Below, one piece after another: positions 16,954 through 27,451 of a stretch of DNA of 64,000 bases. The DNA comes from Sediminicola sp047612485 (GTDB lineage Bacteria; Bacteroidota; Bacteroidia; Flavobacteriales; Flavobacteriaceae), in the NCBI GenBank assembly GCA_047612485.1, contig JBLGAT010000006.1, positions 4,586 through 68,585 of the forward strand. Reading direction: 5' to 3'. The notes under the pieces are model-generated. The model was not told the DNA's origin. It made no database searches and worked only from the letters and a program-made list of their open reading frames with translations. Both the position numbers and the translations under genes were made by a program. Every line of letters starts with the position of its first letter. The first letter of the stretch is position 1.

Positions 16954-16957
16954 TCGT

Positions 16958-17035
16958 TGGTCGGGGTGGCAGGATTCGAACCTGCGGCCTCCTGCTCCCA
17001 AAGCAGGCGCGATAACCGGGCTACGCTACACCCCG
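16958..17035 (-). tRNA. tRNA-Pro (UGG anticodon), CCA encoded
   Basis: On the minus strand the acceptor arms CGGGGTG and CACCCCG pair over 7 bases, followed by discriminator A and genome-encoded CCA. The anticodon stem CCTGC/GCAGG encloses loop TTTGGGA, giving anticodon TGG. The T arm GCAGGTTCGAATCCTGC is canonical. The gene is flanked by a strong terminator and lies between the proposed 6S RNA (convergent) and the giant repeat-protein gene. Confidence 0.97.
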
Positions 17036-17134
17036 AAAAATATATGATAGATACTACCAGTAAACCATCATATTTTCGGATTGCAAATATAAGATAATAC
17101 TTAGAAAAACAAGTCAAAAAATGCCTTATAAAAC

Positions 17135-17168
17135 AAAATAGGTGCTAAAAATATTTAGCACCTATTTT
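17135..17168 (-). terminator. Terminator of the giant repeat-protein gene
   Basis: Near-perfect hairpin AATAGGTGCTAAA-AATA-TTTAGCACCTATT followed by T residues in both directions. It lies 29 bases past the stop codon of the 8.5 kb gene. Confidence 0.85.
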
Positions 17169-17196
17169 GTCAAGCTTTTAGCCATTTATATTGTCC

Positions 17197-20100
17197 TTAT
17201 CTAAAGAGGGTAAAATGCCCTACATATTGTTGTTTATCCGAGTCATTGGCATTTACTACATACCAATAATCCCCTGTTGGAACTTCATTTCCTTCATATC
17301 TACCGTCCCAGCCTTTAACTTGGTCCAATATAGCAACCACCCTACCGTACCGGTCATAAATCTTGACCTCTAGATTTGGGAAAAGTTCCCGATTGCCAGG
17401 AGCCCAAACCTCGTTCATGTTATCCCCATCCGGGGTAAAGAAATTAGGCATTTCCAGTACACCTGTAAAATCGAACGGGATGGTAATAGTAACATTACAG
17501 CCATTGGCATCTACCACTCGGATAGTCACCGTAGCATCCATATTCAGGGTAAACACGTTGTTGTCGCCTGTGGATTGCCCTTGAAAGAAATATTCGTAGT
17601 CACCAAAACCACCTGTTGCTGTTGCCGTAATTTCATTAGGCCCAGTTTTGATAGCTTCAAGTATCAAAGGATCATAAGGATCTATGGTGAATGACACCGA
17701 AGTGGAACATCCGTTCTCATGGTACAAATACACTATATGGTCTCCGGGAGCCAAATCTCCAAATGTATAATTGGTATTGGCTAAAGCAATATCATCAACA
17801 TCCAAAGAAAAAAGCAATCTGGAGAGTACGCTTGGATCCTGCATTTCCACGGTAACCGTACTATTGGGAAATATCCCTTCACAACCATATTCAGGTATAG
17901 CTGTCGCCGTAAGATCCACTCCTATTATAATTGGCATTACCACATTGGTTTCACAACCTCTGGCATCCCTAACAAAAGCTACATAAGTCTCACCTCCTAC
18001 TAAATTATCAAAGAACAAGGCATCATTCCTCACAAAATCTGCTGGATCGGAAGAATTTAGGCTGGTCTCATAATATGTCTGCAACGTTACAGGGTCCACA
18101 AATGGCGTTCCCCCAGTTATGGTCAATTGGGCCGAGCCATCCATTGCATTGATACATGTTTCGGGAGTCTCAATGGAAGAAACCGTCAGCACATCTGGTT
18201 CCATAATAGTCAAAGTTTGTTTCTCAGAACATCCTTTTTCATCCAATATCAAAATTTCATATGTCCCTGCATCCAAATCATCGAATACAAACTGTCCCGG
18301 TGTTGTTGGCTCACTAAAGAATTCGTTGAAGTTGGGAGAAATGGCGAACTGCAAAAGTCCTACCCCCCCTGACTGTACTTCAATCTCAATGGAACCATCC
18401 GATAAACCGTTACAAGACACTCCTTCGGGTCTTGCCGTGAACTGTATTGGTTCTGGTCTTAGGATTACTAATGGGCCTTTCACATCCCAACAGGTCACTC
18501 CACTGATGACACTCACATAATAATCGTTTCCGGCAGGTAACCCTTCAAAAGTACCATCATTTTGAGTAGGTCTAAACAAGGTTGCAGATGCATTTGGCGC
18601 AAATGGATCTCCTGGATCACCAACCCATAATTGGAATTGATAATTACCTACTCCACCGGCAGCAAAGGATTCAATTCTACCATCCAGTTCCGAAGCACAA
18701 GATATATCATCAGGTAGGTTCATAACCAGATCTACATTTTCCGCATTCACCAATGTAATACCCTGGGAACGTACACTGTTACAAACATTCAATCCCAAAA
18801 CATCTTTTTTACGGATATCGTATTGATAAAACCCGGGACCTACCGTAATCAATACCGAAGTACCGGCCATATCCATAAAGGTATCTGTGGGTAAGGCATT
18901 AAAAGCTCTGTATTCGTATACATACCCAACTTCAGGGTTTTCTACACTTAATCGTATTTGGCCCTGTCCCCCACAACCAGGTGCTTGCACCTGCACCAAT
19001 TTAGGATCAATTGGTGGTGGTGGGTTTACAAAATAAGGCACTGTTGCCCCTATACAAGCAAAACCTGAAGAAATCTCAATCGCATACCAGCCAGAGCTTA
19101 TATAACCGCCTGATAACCCAACAAAGGTTGGCAAATCTTGCAACCCACTGGTAGATACAACATCCGTGTTATCGTTACTCCCCAAATACAACAATCTGTA
19201 CTTGTATCCTGCTCCGGGAACACCTCCAGATGCGCCCGCTAAGGCTGTAAGGATAGTACCCGTAGTTGTATCATAAGCCTCCAATACGGCATTGTTTCCT
19301 CCAGGACATATCAATGCCTGTGGCTCTCTTATACCTGCTATAATTGGAGCAATAGGGTTTAATTGGATATCCATGGTTGCTTCGCACCCTTCTATATCCC
19401 TTACCGTTATCCTATAATTTCCACTGGATAAATTTTCAAATTCATTGTTCGGTCCTGAAGCTACTATTGCAACAAAGGCACCACTGCCAGCTGGGCTTTC
19501 TATGTCCAGACTAAAATCATAAGGCGCTATGTCCCATCCCCCTTGGGCGGTTGCCTGGATTTTACCAAGATTATCATCACAACTTACATTACCTAGTTCT
19601 AAGGCTGTTAAAGTAAGCGGTCCACTAGGACTTCTTATCGTAGCCACATTGCTATTTCCTGAACAATATGGTAAATCCTCAGAGGTAACGACCACATAGA
19701 AATTACCCCCTGGGAGTCCCGTAATGGTTTCGGGATTGTTGGCAGTATGAAAACTACCGGTAGCCAAAGAGATAGAAGCTGTCAAATCAAGGCTGCTATA
19801 GACATTATAGGTATAGTTCCCTGTATAATCCGTTACCGTAATGTCCATTTCTCCGTCGTCCACACCAAAACATTGGATTGGTTTAAATTCACTTATGACA
19901 ACAGCGGGGGCTATTGGCTCATCCACGGTATGTTTTGGCATAGGATAGGTACAACCACCTATATTGTCGGTTATCTCAAAAAGATAGTCTCCGGCAATTG
20001 GCAAATCGATCAGTGCAAAACTATTGCCCACAACAACTACAGGTGCCACAGGAACGATAGAATTTGTGGTGACCGTAAAGCTTGTTGTTCCCAAAACATC

Positions 20101-23100
20101 GATCCGAACTTGCTCTGGATCTCTACAATCCAGATCTCGAATAACGCTCAGCGTAGGTACCACATCCGTAGGTGGATTAATTGTTGGTAATATATAGGTA
20201 GTCTGACAACCATTACCGTCAATGGCATAAATGGTAAAGTCCTGTTGGGCTCCGTTATCGATAATTTCGAACAGATTACTGCTCTGGTAGTTTCCAAATC
20301 CTGTTAAACTGTATTGATAACCTACCGTTCCCGGATCTACAATGTTTACGGTTATTATGGTAGAGCTAAATCTGTTGGCACCAACTTCACAAGAAAAATC
20401 AGGTGCAGATGCACTAATAGAAAACGGTGCCGGTTCGGTTATATCCACAAGGCCCGTTTGATCCATACAATTTCTATCCGTTACTACCTCCACCTCGTAA
20501 CGCCTTGGTGTAAGGTTAGGGAAGGATCCAGAATTATTGGAAGCCAATAAGACTCTTGTATCAAAATCGACCAAGTTATAGGTGATTGGCGTATCTACAT
20601 CCGAACCACTTGTCAAAATAACATCTATACTTCCATTATTATCCCCAGCACAGCTCACATTTAAATCCAAGACAGCACTAATTACAGGTAAGGTTGGATC
20701 GGCCAAGAAAATATTATCAACTAAGAAGAAACAATTCCCAGTTCCATCACTAACTATATTATCTGTCACCAATACTTTATAATCTCCTGGTCCATACCCT
20801 GTAAAGACACCCGCATTTCTATCACCAACAATTGGCGCTCCTATATTCGCTCCCGTACCGTCCTGTAATTGGTAGGTAAAATCATCACTACCCCCAACTG
20901 TGACCACACTAATGGCGCCATCTGCAGCTTCACATGTGGGTATTGTGGTAAAACCACCAGATGCGGATACAAATTCGTATACCTCAGCGATACTTGTACT
21001 GGTACAACCATTGGCATCTATTACATCAATGGTATAAAACCCTGGTGTTGTTACAAAGAATGTTGCTGGACTGCCTATTTGAGTAACACCCCCCAAAGTA
21101 AATCTTGGCGTATCTGTGCCCGCGGGCATTGTAATATCAATTTGAAAAGAGGTTGATGTATTATCACATTGGTTGATCACCGTAATGGCTGGCGCAGGCA
21201 AAGGTGGATCCAACTGTACGATCTGTCCTATTCCAAAGGAAATACAGCCACTGATATCCCTTATATAAATTTCATAGTTCCCGGCTGGCCTTGAGGCCGT
21301 GGTCTGGGTTGTAAAATCGTCTGTTAGATCTGCAGGCGTTGCCGTACTATCATAATCCGGTGTTGTTCCTTGCTGTACATAGGCAAATTCGTAGGGTCCT
21401 CCCGCTCCGCCATAACCTTGTACCGTAAACTGTCCGTCAGCATTACAATTGGCCGGATCATCCTGTAATATAAATATGGATGGTAGGTTTTGATTGATTA
21501 TAATTGGGTCAGCATCCGTACAATTGTCGAATAGATCGGTGGCCACTATTTGATAGTTCCCTGGTAGTGTTTCATAGGTATTGGTATATGTAGGTCCAAC
21601 AAATCCAGGTTCGGAGATTATTACTTGACGTGCTCCAGTATCAGAATTAACCAGCTCTATAATAATGCCGGGGCCCGTTAAGTTATTCACGGTGTAGGAA
21701 ATCTGTCCATTTCTATTCGTATCACAAAAACCAGCAGTAGATGTGGCCGTTACATCTATGGGCGATGGCCCATCTATAGGATCAATTACATCCAAATAGG
21801 TACAACCAGTTCCTAAATCCAAGACTTCAACCGTATAGGAAACCCCATATTGTAATCCAGTAAAAGTATGTCTTGTTCCCCCTTGGTTAGGAGTTTCAAA
21901 TGCATTGGCCGGCACTTCTACCAACCGAATTTCAAAGGGACCGGTACCTCCAACTATGTTTACTGTTTCGGAAAAACCAGTAGCACTGCATACCAATGGA
22001 CCAACAGGTTCCGGAACTACATCTACGGTTGTTTGTGATACCGTTACAGTATCAATATCATTACAACCATACCTATCTACTGTAATAACAGTGTAATTTC
22101 CTGGGATCACATTGGTAAAAGTCTCAACAGTACTTGCCGTAGGTCCTATTCTTTCCAATTCAAGCCCAAATTGATCTTGAAGGATGTAGGTGAAATTGGC
22201 AACTCCGTCCGTTACACCGGTTATTTGGATACTACCCGCAACGGCTCCCGCACTACATGTAGCATTAACAGGTGATACCGTGGCATTGGGCGGAGGAGTG
22301 CCATCCGTTGGAATGGTAACGGTTTTTCCTATGGTCTCACATCCCCTTGAATCTCTTACTATATAATTATAGGTTGCAGCAGCTGTTAAATTAGAATACG
22401 TTGTTTGGGAAGTAAAAGGACCTCCATCAAAACTGACCACATAGGGCGGCACGCCAATTGTAGCATCTGGTATTATGGTAGCGCTACCATTATTTGGCTG
22501 TCCACAGCTTGCAGGGGTTGTCGTTTCTGTAGACTCAATTGCTAAAGGTGGCTCTAAAACCAATGGGTTGGATTCTGCAGTACATCCTTCGTTATCTGTT
22601 ATTCTAAATACATAAGTTCCACTAGCGTTGGTGTTATAAAAGAACACATTGGAAACTAAAGGAGATGGTGGGCTTGTAGTTACGGTAACACCGTTATCGT
22701 AAATTACTTCATATTGTTTTGGACCGGCACCCACTACATATCCATTAGTGGCTTCTACCCTTATACTGCCATCTGCGCCACCACAGGGAATTTCTGCCGC
22801 GATGGCACTGGTTACCCTCAATTGAGGATTAATAGTCACGCTTAGCTGATTAGAACAATTATTGGCATCAAAAACTTCTACGGTATAATTACCAGGAGTG
22901 AGACCGCTGAAAGTGGTACTTCCCTGTAAAGCACCTCCATTGATTCTATATTGGTATCCTGGAGTTCCTCCTGCAGCGTTTACCACTACGGTTGCTCCCG
23001 TGCTGGGCACATAACAATAATCTGTGGCGGCATCTAGACTTATAGTAGGTGATGCCAGCGGTGTTAACGTAAAACTAAAAGTAGCCGTACAACCTTCTGC

Positions 23101-25704
23101 ATCTATAACACTTAAATTATATGTTCCAGGGGTTGAGAGATTCCCAAAAGTCCTATTGGTCCTAGGTCCGACTATTGGTGCCCCTCCAGGATAAACTAGG
23201 GTATATCTATAGCTGCCCCATCCTCCAGAAGCATTGGCCACTACCCTACCGATATTGCCATTCTGGCAATTCATATCCGTTACCGTACCTCCTAAGGCTA
23301 TAGGCGTTGCGGGTTCCGTGATGGTAAATGAAGTAGAATCGGTACAACCCGTGTCCACATCTGTTACATTAATGACATATACACCGGCACCTGAGGGAGG
23401 CAATACTACCTCTGGTACATTTTGGGGGGCACTTTCCGGCCCACCACTAATATTATAGGTATAATTATTAGCAAAACCATCTATTAAAAATGTTCCTGTG
23501 CCATCGGCACCTCCTGAACAAACTCTGGTGTCCCCGCCTGCCTTGATCCTAGCCCTTATCGAGCTAATATTAGCTGGGGTATAACTGCTTGCATAGGTAC
23601 ATCCATTGATGTCTGTTACCCTAAACTGGTAGGCAGTAGAGGTATTTAAAGCAATAAATGTATTGCTGCCACCATTGTCCACAATAGGAGCTGGACTTAT
23701 TATTTCGTATTTAGCAATAGCAAAGCCACTGGTTACCGTTAACTGTACGTCTGCCGTTCCTGCACCACAATTCACATTGCTCTGGGCAAAGGCTATTCCT
23801 GTTGGAGGGGCTGCGTCTGTAATGGTTATTGATGGTAACTGAGCACGACAACCTCCAGAATCCCTGATTATAGGAATATAAGTACCTGGGGCAAGATTGT
23901 TATAAAGTGTTTGGGTGGTAAAGTTGGCCGGTGCGTCCCCTGAAATACTAAAGACATATCCACTTCCAGATCCTCCTGAAAAAGGACCTTGAAATTCAAT
24001 AGATCCCCCAATAGTGCCACCGGCACCATCACAGGTCCTATCTGCCAATTTCACTGCTGTACCATTAATAGCACCGGTAGCAGTAACCGTTACCGTATTT
24101 GGTAAAGTCAAAATACAGTCAAAGCCACCTTGTTGGTAACGCACTTGTAAATTGTTATAAGTTCCTGCGGGCACCGATAATTGGGTGTTGGTGCTCCATG
24201 GATCGGTAGGGGTCGCCCTAAATGATAGATTATACCCTTTGCCATCGATGACATTAAAGTTTATTTTAGCACCACCATTGCTACAGGTACCATTCACTCC
24301 ACTGGCCGTAATATCGGGTGGTGTAAGCACCTCAACATCGGAAGAAGCGGTAATGGTACAGCCATTACTATCTGTAATATAGAAATCATATGAACCAGGA
24401 GAGGTGACCGTATATATTGTAGAACCGGTATAAGACGGACTTACCGTTGCACCTCCATTTACCGTAAAGGTATAAGGAGCTGTTCCTCCAGAGGTTCTCA
24501 CGGTTATATCCACACTTGACACGCTACATCCAAAACTATTGTTAACCTCAGTGGAGGCGCTCAATGCTACAATACCACTACCTATAATAATAGGATTACC
24601 ATTGATGTCAAAACTCTCTGTTGGTGGTGGAATGCCATTTGCTGGATCCCCTTTACATTGTTGGGTCTCAACCCTAACGCTATACGTACCAAAACCAACG
24701 GCACTAAAAACATAGTTGCTCGCTGCAATAAAGGAAGTAAACTCCTGTGGTACCCCATTGGAATCCAATAAGGTGTATTTAAAAGGACCGGGGACATTAT
24801 TGGCAACAACGGAAATACTACCGGTATCTCCACTACATTGTGCATCAATAAAAGTAACATCAATATCCATATCCCTTTGTTCAATTACAATGGGCTCATA
24901 AGGATATTCACAGGTGTTGGAAGTATTTTGAAGTCTTGCCTTAACTACATAGGTGCCTGGCAATAAATTGTCAAATATTGGTCCTTGATAAGGCCCAAAA
25001 CCGCTACCGCTATTGATACTGTACTCATAAGCACTGGATAAGTTGGTGATCTGGATTCTTCCAGGTGCCCCACATATAAAGTTACGTTTTACGTAGGTTT
25101 GGGTAATGGTACTCTTTTTAACCTTGAAATAATAATATGAGCCAGAGCCGTTCACTCGCACCCTAAATCCACCTCCTGTTGAAGAATTGATGGTACTGGC
25201 ATCTATATTAAAGCTTGAGCTGGTACTTACCACACTCCAACAACTTGCCGTTGTATTGGCACATTCACTGTTCACATCAAAAATACAACTACCACTAGGA
25301 TTAAATTTCTCCCATTGATAGCTGCTATAGGCGGCCTGTAAGGTCACTAACCTATCGTCGAAGTCACCACAAAGGTTGTACCGGACCATGGTACTGCCGT
25401 CATTACTGCAACTTACGGTTTCATCACCGTTGGTAATGATGGTTGAGAACATGGCCGTACTCGCAAATGCCCCATTGTCCAAAGTGGACTCAGTGGATAA
25501 ATTAGTTAATGGTGTAAATAAATCAGAATTGGCAACTATATCATCTTCTAAAGAAGCTGAATCATCATAATCTAGATTATAGACTGGGAGAATATCGGTA
25601 ATAAGATGAGGTACTTTGAAATTTGCCAATGCCGAAGTACACACGACCGATAACGCAATCAGCAGTATGGCATATAGTAGATGCCTTGGTTTTCTTGGAA
25701 GCAT
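17197..25704 (-). CDS. Giant SprB-like repeat protein with T9SS type B sorting domain
   Basis: A 2835-residue exported cell-surface protein. Residues 1-27 form a signal peptide (MLPRKPRHLLYAILLIALSV, cleavage near ALA-NF). From about residue 215 to 2740 it is a tandem series of SprB-like repeats of roughly 75-100 residues, each following GxxxxC...GSI-V...GG-P-Y-Y...L-GxY-V-V-D-xGC; I count over 20 units by their D-x-x-G-C ends. The last 90 residues (MPNFFTPDGDNMNEVW, KIYDRYGRVV, WDGRY, VPTGDYWYVV, GHFTLFR) are the gliding-motility-associated C-terminal domain recognised by the type IX system for transport through the outer membrane. SprB in Flavobacterium is the mobile gliding adhesin; this one is smaller, so an adhesin or substrate-binding role is likely but unproven. 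The paired cysteines suggest disulfides in each repeat. Confidence 0.93.
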   Translation of the reverse strand: MLPRKPRHLLYAILLIALSVVCTSALANFKVPHLITDILPVYNLDYDDSASLEDDIVANSDLFTPLTNLSTESTLDNGAFASTAMFSTIITNGDETVSCSNDGSTMVRYNLCGDFDDRLVTLQAAYSSYQWEKFNPSGSCIFDVNSECANTTASCWSVVSTSSSFNIDASTINSSTGGGFRVRVNGSGSYYYFKVKKSTITQTYVKRNFICGAPGRIQITNLSSAYEYSINSGSGFGPYQGPIFDNLLPGTYVVKARLQNTSNTCEYPYEPIVIEQRDMDIDVTFIDAQCSGDTGSISVVANNVPGPFKYTLLDSNGVPQEFTSFIAASNYVFSAVGFGTYSVRVETQQCKGDPANGIPPPTESFDINGNPIIIGSGIVALSASTEVNNSFGCSVSSVDITVRTSGGTAPYTFTVNGGATVSPSYTGSTIYTVTSPGSYDFYITDSNGCTITASSDVEVLTPPDITASGVNGTCSNGGAKINFNVIDGKGYNLSFRATPTDPWSTNTQLSVPAGTYNNLQVRYQQGGFDCILTLPNTVTVTATGAINGTAVKLADRTCDGAGGTIGGSIEFQGPFSGGSGSGYVFSISGDAPANFTTQTLYNNLAPGTYIPIIRDSGGCRAQLPSITITDAAPPTGIAFAQSNVNCGAGTADVQLTVTSGFAIAKYEIISPAPIVDNGGSNTFIALNTSTAYQFRVTDINGCTYASSYTPANISSIRARIKAGGDTRVCSGGADGTGTFLIDGFANNYTYNISGGPESAPQNVPEVVLPPSGAGVYVINVTDVDTGCTDSTSFTITEPATPIALGGTVTDMNCQNGNIGRVVANASGGWGSYRYTLVYPGGAPIVGPRTNRTFGNLSTPGTYNLSVIDAEGCTATFSFTLTPLASPTISLDAATDYCYVPSTGATVVVNAAGGTPGYQYRINGGALQGSTTFSGLTPGNYTVEVFDANNCSNQLSVTINPQLRVTSAIAAEIPCGGADGSIRVEATNGYVVGAGPKQYEVIYDNGVTVTTSPPSPLVSNVFFYNTNASGTYVFRITDNEGCTAESNPLVLEPPLAIESTETTTPASCGQPNNGSATIIPDATIGVPPYVVSFDGGPFTSQTTYSNLTAAATYNYIVRDSRGCETIGKTVTIPTDGTPPPNATVSPVNATCSAGAVAGSIQITGVTDGVANFTYILQDQFGLELERIGPTASTVETFTNVIPGNYTVITVDRYGCNDIDTVTVSQTTVDVVPEPVGPLVCSATGFSETVNIVGGTGPFEIRLVEVPANAFETPNQGGTRHTFTGLQYGVSYTVEVLDLGTGCTYLDVIDPIDGPSPIDVTATSTAGFCDTNRNGQISYTVNNLTGPGIIIELVNSDTGARQVIISEPGFVGPTYTNTYETLPGNYQIVATDLFDNCTDADPIIINQNLPSIFILQDDPANCNADGQFTVQGYGGAGGPYEFAYVQQGTTPDYDSTATPADLTDDFTTQTTASRPAGNYEIYIRDISGCISFGIGQIVQLDPPLPAPAITVINQCDNTSTSFQIDITMPAGTDTPRFTLGGVTQIGSPATFFVTTPGFYTIDVIDANGCTSTSIAEVYEFVSASGGFTTIPTCEAADGAISVVTVGGSDDFTYQLQDGTGANIGAPIVGDRNAGVFTGYGPGDYKVLVTDNIVSDGTGNCFFLVDNIFLADPTLPVISAVLDLNVSCAGDNNGSIDVILTSGSDVDTPITYNLVDFDTRVLLASNNSGSFPNLTPRRYEVEVVTDRNCMDQTGLVDITEPAPFSISASAPDFSCEVGANRFSSTIITVNIVDPGTVGYQYSLTGFGNYQSSNLFEIIDNGAQQDFTIYAIDGNGCQTTYILPTINPPTDVVPTLSVIRDLDCRDPEQVRIDVLGTTSFTVTTNSIVPVAPVVVVGNSFALIDLPIAGDYLFEITDNIGGCTYPMPKHTVDEPIAPAVVISEFKPIQCFGVDDGEMDITVTDYTGNYTYNVYSSLDLTASISLATGSFHTANNPETITGLPGGNFYVVVTSEDLPYCSGNSNVATIRSPSGPLTLTALELGNVSCDDNLGKIQATAQGGWDIAPYDFSLDIESPAGSGAFVAIVASGPNNEFENLSSGNYRITVRDIEGCEATMDIQLNPIAPIIAGIREPQALICPGGNNAVLEAYDTTTGTILTALAGASGGVPGAGYKYRLLYLGSNDNTDVVSTSGLQDLPTFVGLSGGYISSGWYAIEISSGFACIGATVPYFVNPPPPIDPKLVQVQAPGCGGQGQIRLSVENPEVGYVYEYRAFNALPTDTFMDMAGTSVLITVGPGFYQYDIRKKDVLGLNVCNSVRSQGITLVNAENVDLVMNLPDDISCASELDGRIESFAAGGVGNYQFQLWVGDPGDPFAPNASATLFRPTQNDGTFEGLPAGNDYYVSVISGVTCWDVKGPLVILRPEPIQFTARPEGVSCNGLSDGSIEIEVQSGGVGLLQFAISPNFNEFFSEPTTPGQFVFDDLDAGTYEILILDEKGCSEKQTLTIMEPDVLTVSSIETPETCINAMDGSAQLTITGGTPFVDPVTLQTYYETSLNSSDPADFVRNDALFFDNLVGGETYVAFVRDARGCETNVVMPIIIGVDLTATAIPEYGCEGIFPNSTVTVEMQDPSVLSRLLFSLDVDDIALANTNYTFGDLAPGDHIVYLYHENGCSTSVSFTIDPYDPLILEAIKTGPNEITATATGGFGDYEYFFQGQSTGDNNVFTLNMDATVTIRVVDANGCNVTITIPFDFTGVLEMPNFFTPDGDNMNEVWAPGNRELFPNLEVKIYDRYGRVVAILDQVKGWDGRYEGNEVPTGDYWYVVNANDSDKQQYVGHFTLFR

Positions 25705-25838
25705 AGGTTAAGTTTTTTAAGAATATATTCGATTTGGGATCTTGAATATTCTTTGGTGTAATTCTTTTTACTTATAAAATCTATTTATCTTTAAGCATTA
25801 ATTCTATTCCTTTCTATTATTAATCTTAACGTTAAGAT

Positions 25839-26960
25839 ATGAAAATTAGTATCGTACTCCTCTATTTATTCGTTGTAATGACAACCTTTTCTTGTGGACA
25901 GGAACCTGAAAACAAGGCCAAAACCGCAGAAAATATAGCCTTTACCGTTGAAACGGTCGTGGATGGGATTTCCATCCCTTGGGGCATGGTAATGCTCCCG
26001 GATGGTGCTTTTTTGATCACCGATAAATCAGGAGAGCTGATCCATTTTAAGGATGGAAAAAAGACAAGTATAGAAAATGTTCCTGAAGTTTATGTTCGGG
26101 GACAAGGAGGACTTTTGGACATAGAATTACACCCTAATTATGAAGAAAATGGATGGATCTATATCTCCTATGCTTCCTCTGAAGGAGAGGAAAAAGGTGG
26201 ACATACTGCCGTAATGAGGGCTAGATTGAAAGATTTTAAATTAGTGGACAACGAATTATTGTACAAAGCCACTCCCAATACCACGGCCGGACAGCATTTT
26301 GGTTCCCGTTTAGAGTTTGATAATGATGGATATTTATTCTTTTCCATTGGAGAACGCGGGGATAGGGACGTTAACCCACAAGACATCAAAAGGGATGGAG
26401 GAAAAATCTATAGAATTATGGATGATGGCAGTATTCCGTCGGACAATCCGTTTGTAAATGAAATAGGAGCTAAAAAAGCCATCTACAGTTACGGGCATAG
26501 AAACCCACAAGGTTTGATGAAACACCCTGAAACAGGTGCCATATGGGATCACGAACATGGACCAAGAGGCGGAGATGAGATCAATATCATTCAAAAAGGC
26601 AAAAACTACGGATGGCCAGTAATAACGTACGGCATCAATTATAGCGGCACCCCAATTACGGATAAAACCGAAATGGAAGGGATGGAGCAACCCATCCATT
26701 ACTGGTTGCCTTCTATTGCTCCCAGTGGCATGGTGATGGTCACCTCCGATAAATACCCAAATTGGAAAGGTAATTTGCTGGTGGGTTCATTGGTATTCCA
26801 ATACTTGGAAAGATTGGCCATGGAAGGGGAAAAAGTAGTTTACCGTGAAAAACTTTTGGAGGATATCGGAAGGGTAAGAAGCGTCTACCAAGCCCCAGAC
26901 GGATTTATCTATATAGGAGTTGAAGGTAAGGGAATTTTGAAACTGGTTCCCAGTGAATAG
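25839..26960 (+). CDS. PQQ-dependent aldose sugar dehydrogenase (YliI/Asd-like), lipoprotein
   Basis: Predicted periplasmic six-bladed beta-propeller dehydrogenase using pyrroloquinoline quinone to oxidise aldoses. The signal peptide ends in the lipobox TFSC (Cys19), so it is lipid-anchored. GGLLDIELHPNYEENGWIYI near 90-109, AGQHFGSRLEFDNDGYLFFS with the catalytic-type His153, YGHRNPQGL and WDHEHGPRGGDEIN are all hallmarks of the soluble glucose dehydrogenase/Asd family. Length 373 fits. The following cytochrome c gene could provide its electron acceptor. No PQQ biosynthesis genes are in the window. Some homologues lack cofactor-dependent activity on glucose, so the substrate is open. Confidence 0.92.
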   Translation: MKISIVLLYLFVVMTTFSCGQEPENKAKTAENIAFTVETVVDGISIPWGMVMLPDGAFLITDKSGELIHFKDGKKTSIENVPEVYVRGQGGLLDIELHPNYEENGWIYISYASSEGEEKGGHTAVMRARLKDFKLVDNELLYKATPNTTAGQHFGSRLEFDNDGYLFFSIGERGDRDVNPQDIKRDGGKIYRIMDDGSIPSDNPFVNEIGAKKAIYSYGHRNPQGLMKHPETGAIWDHEHGPRGGDEINIIQKGKNYGWPVITYGINYSGTPITDKTEMEGMEQPIHYWLPSIAPSGMVMVTSDKYPNWKGNLLVGSLVFQYLERLAMEGEKVVYREKLLEDIGRVRSVYQAPDGFIYIGVEGKGILKLVPSE

Positions 26961-27044
26961 GTTCAACATTAGATCATATTACATTCCCTATATTAGCCCT
27001 ACCGAAAGCCCTCTGCCTTTTCAACAAATAAAAAAGTTTTAAGA

Positions 27045-27449
27045 ATGAAAGTTTTACTAGTTATTTATATTTCCATTGTGCTGTTAGTGGCCAATACTCT
27101 ATTTCAGGACAATAAACTAAAAGAAAGCATGGAGCGCGGTAGCGAGATCTATGCCGATTTTTGTGTTACCTGTCATTTGACAAAAGGGGAAGGTGTACCT
27201 TATACGTTTCCGCCCTTGGCCAAATCTGATTATTTAATGAACAATAGAAAGGAAAGTATCCGAGGTATCAAATATGGTCAAAGGGGCGAACTTGTCGTCA
27301 ATGGAAAGACATATTCCAACACCATGATGCCCATGGGCCTTACCGATGATGAGGTGGCCGATGTGATGAATTACATCACTAATTCCTGGGGCAATAAAAA
27401 TGATAAAATGGTAACCGAAGAAGAGGTTGCCACTATCGGAAAAAGGTAG
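27045..27449 (+). CDS. Small monohaem cytochrome c
   Basis: A 134-residue protein with an N-terminal hydrophobic signal/anchor (about 4-20), haem attachment motif CVTCH at 40-44 and likely axial Met in SNTMMPMGLTDDE (94-97). The C-terminal helix DEVADVMNYITNSWGN is typical of class I cytochromes. It follows the PQQ dehydrogenase gene by 84 bases on the same strand, so electron transfer from that enzyme is the simplest inference. Its stop codon lies 2 bases from the convergent murQ stop, leaving no room for a dedicated terminator. Confidence 0.92.
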   Translation: MKVLLVIYISIVLLVANTLFQDNKLKESMERGSEIYADFCVTCHLTKGEGVPYTFPPLAKSDYLMNNRKESIRGIKYGQRGELVVNGKTYSNTMMPMGLTDDEVADVMNYITNSWGNKNDKMVTEEEVATIGKR

Positions 27450-27451
27450 CC

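Noticed and set aside
16875..17117. 80-codon minus-strand open frame
   Set aside because: It runs through the tRNA-Pro gene and its terminator, so it is not coding.
17363..25570. Many open frames of 60-150 codons antisense to the giant gene, plus one out-of-frame minus-strand frame at 24582-24884
   Set aside because: They are shadows of a long repetitive coding sequence, with no domains, odd composition and no initiation signals. The minus-strand frame has a long continuous, clearly protein-like competitor.
17197..25704. Possible CRISPR or DNA tandem repeat array in the giant gene
   Set aside because: The repeats are at protein level with diverged DNA and variable unit length. There are no identical short repeats with unique spacers.
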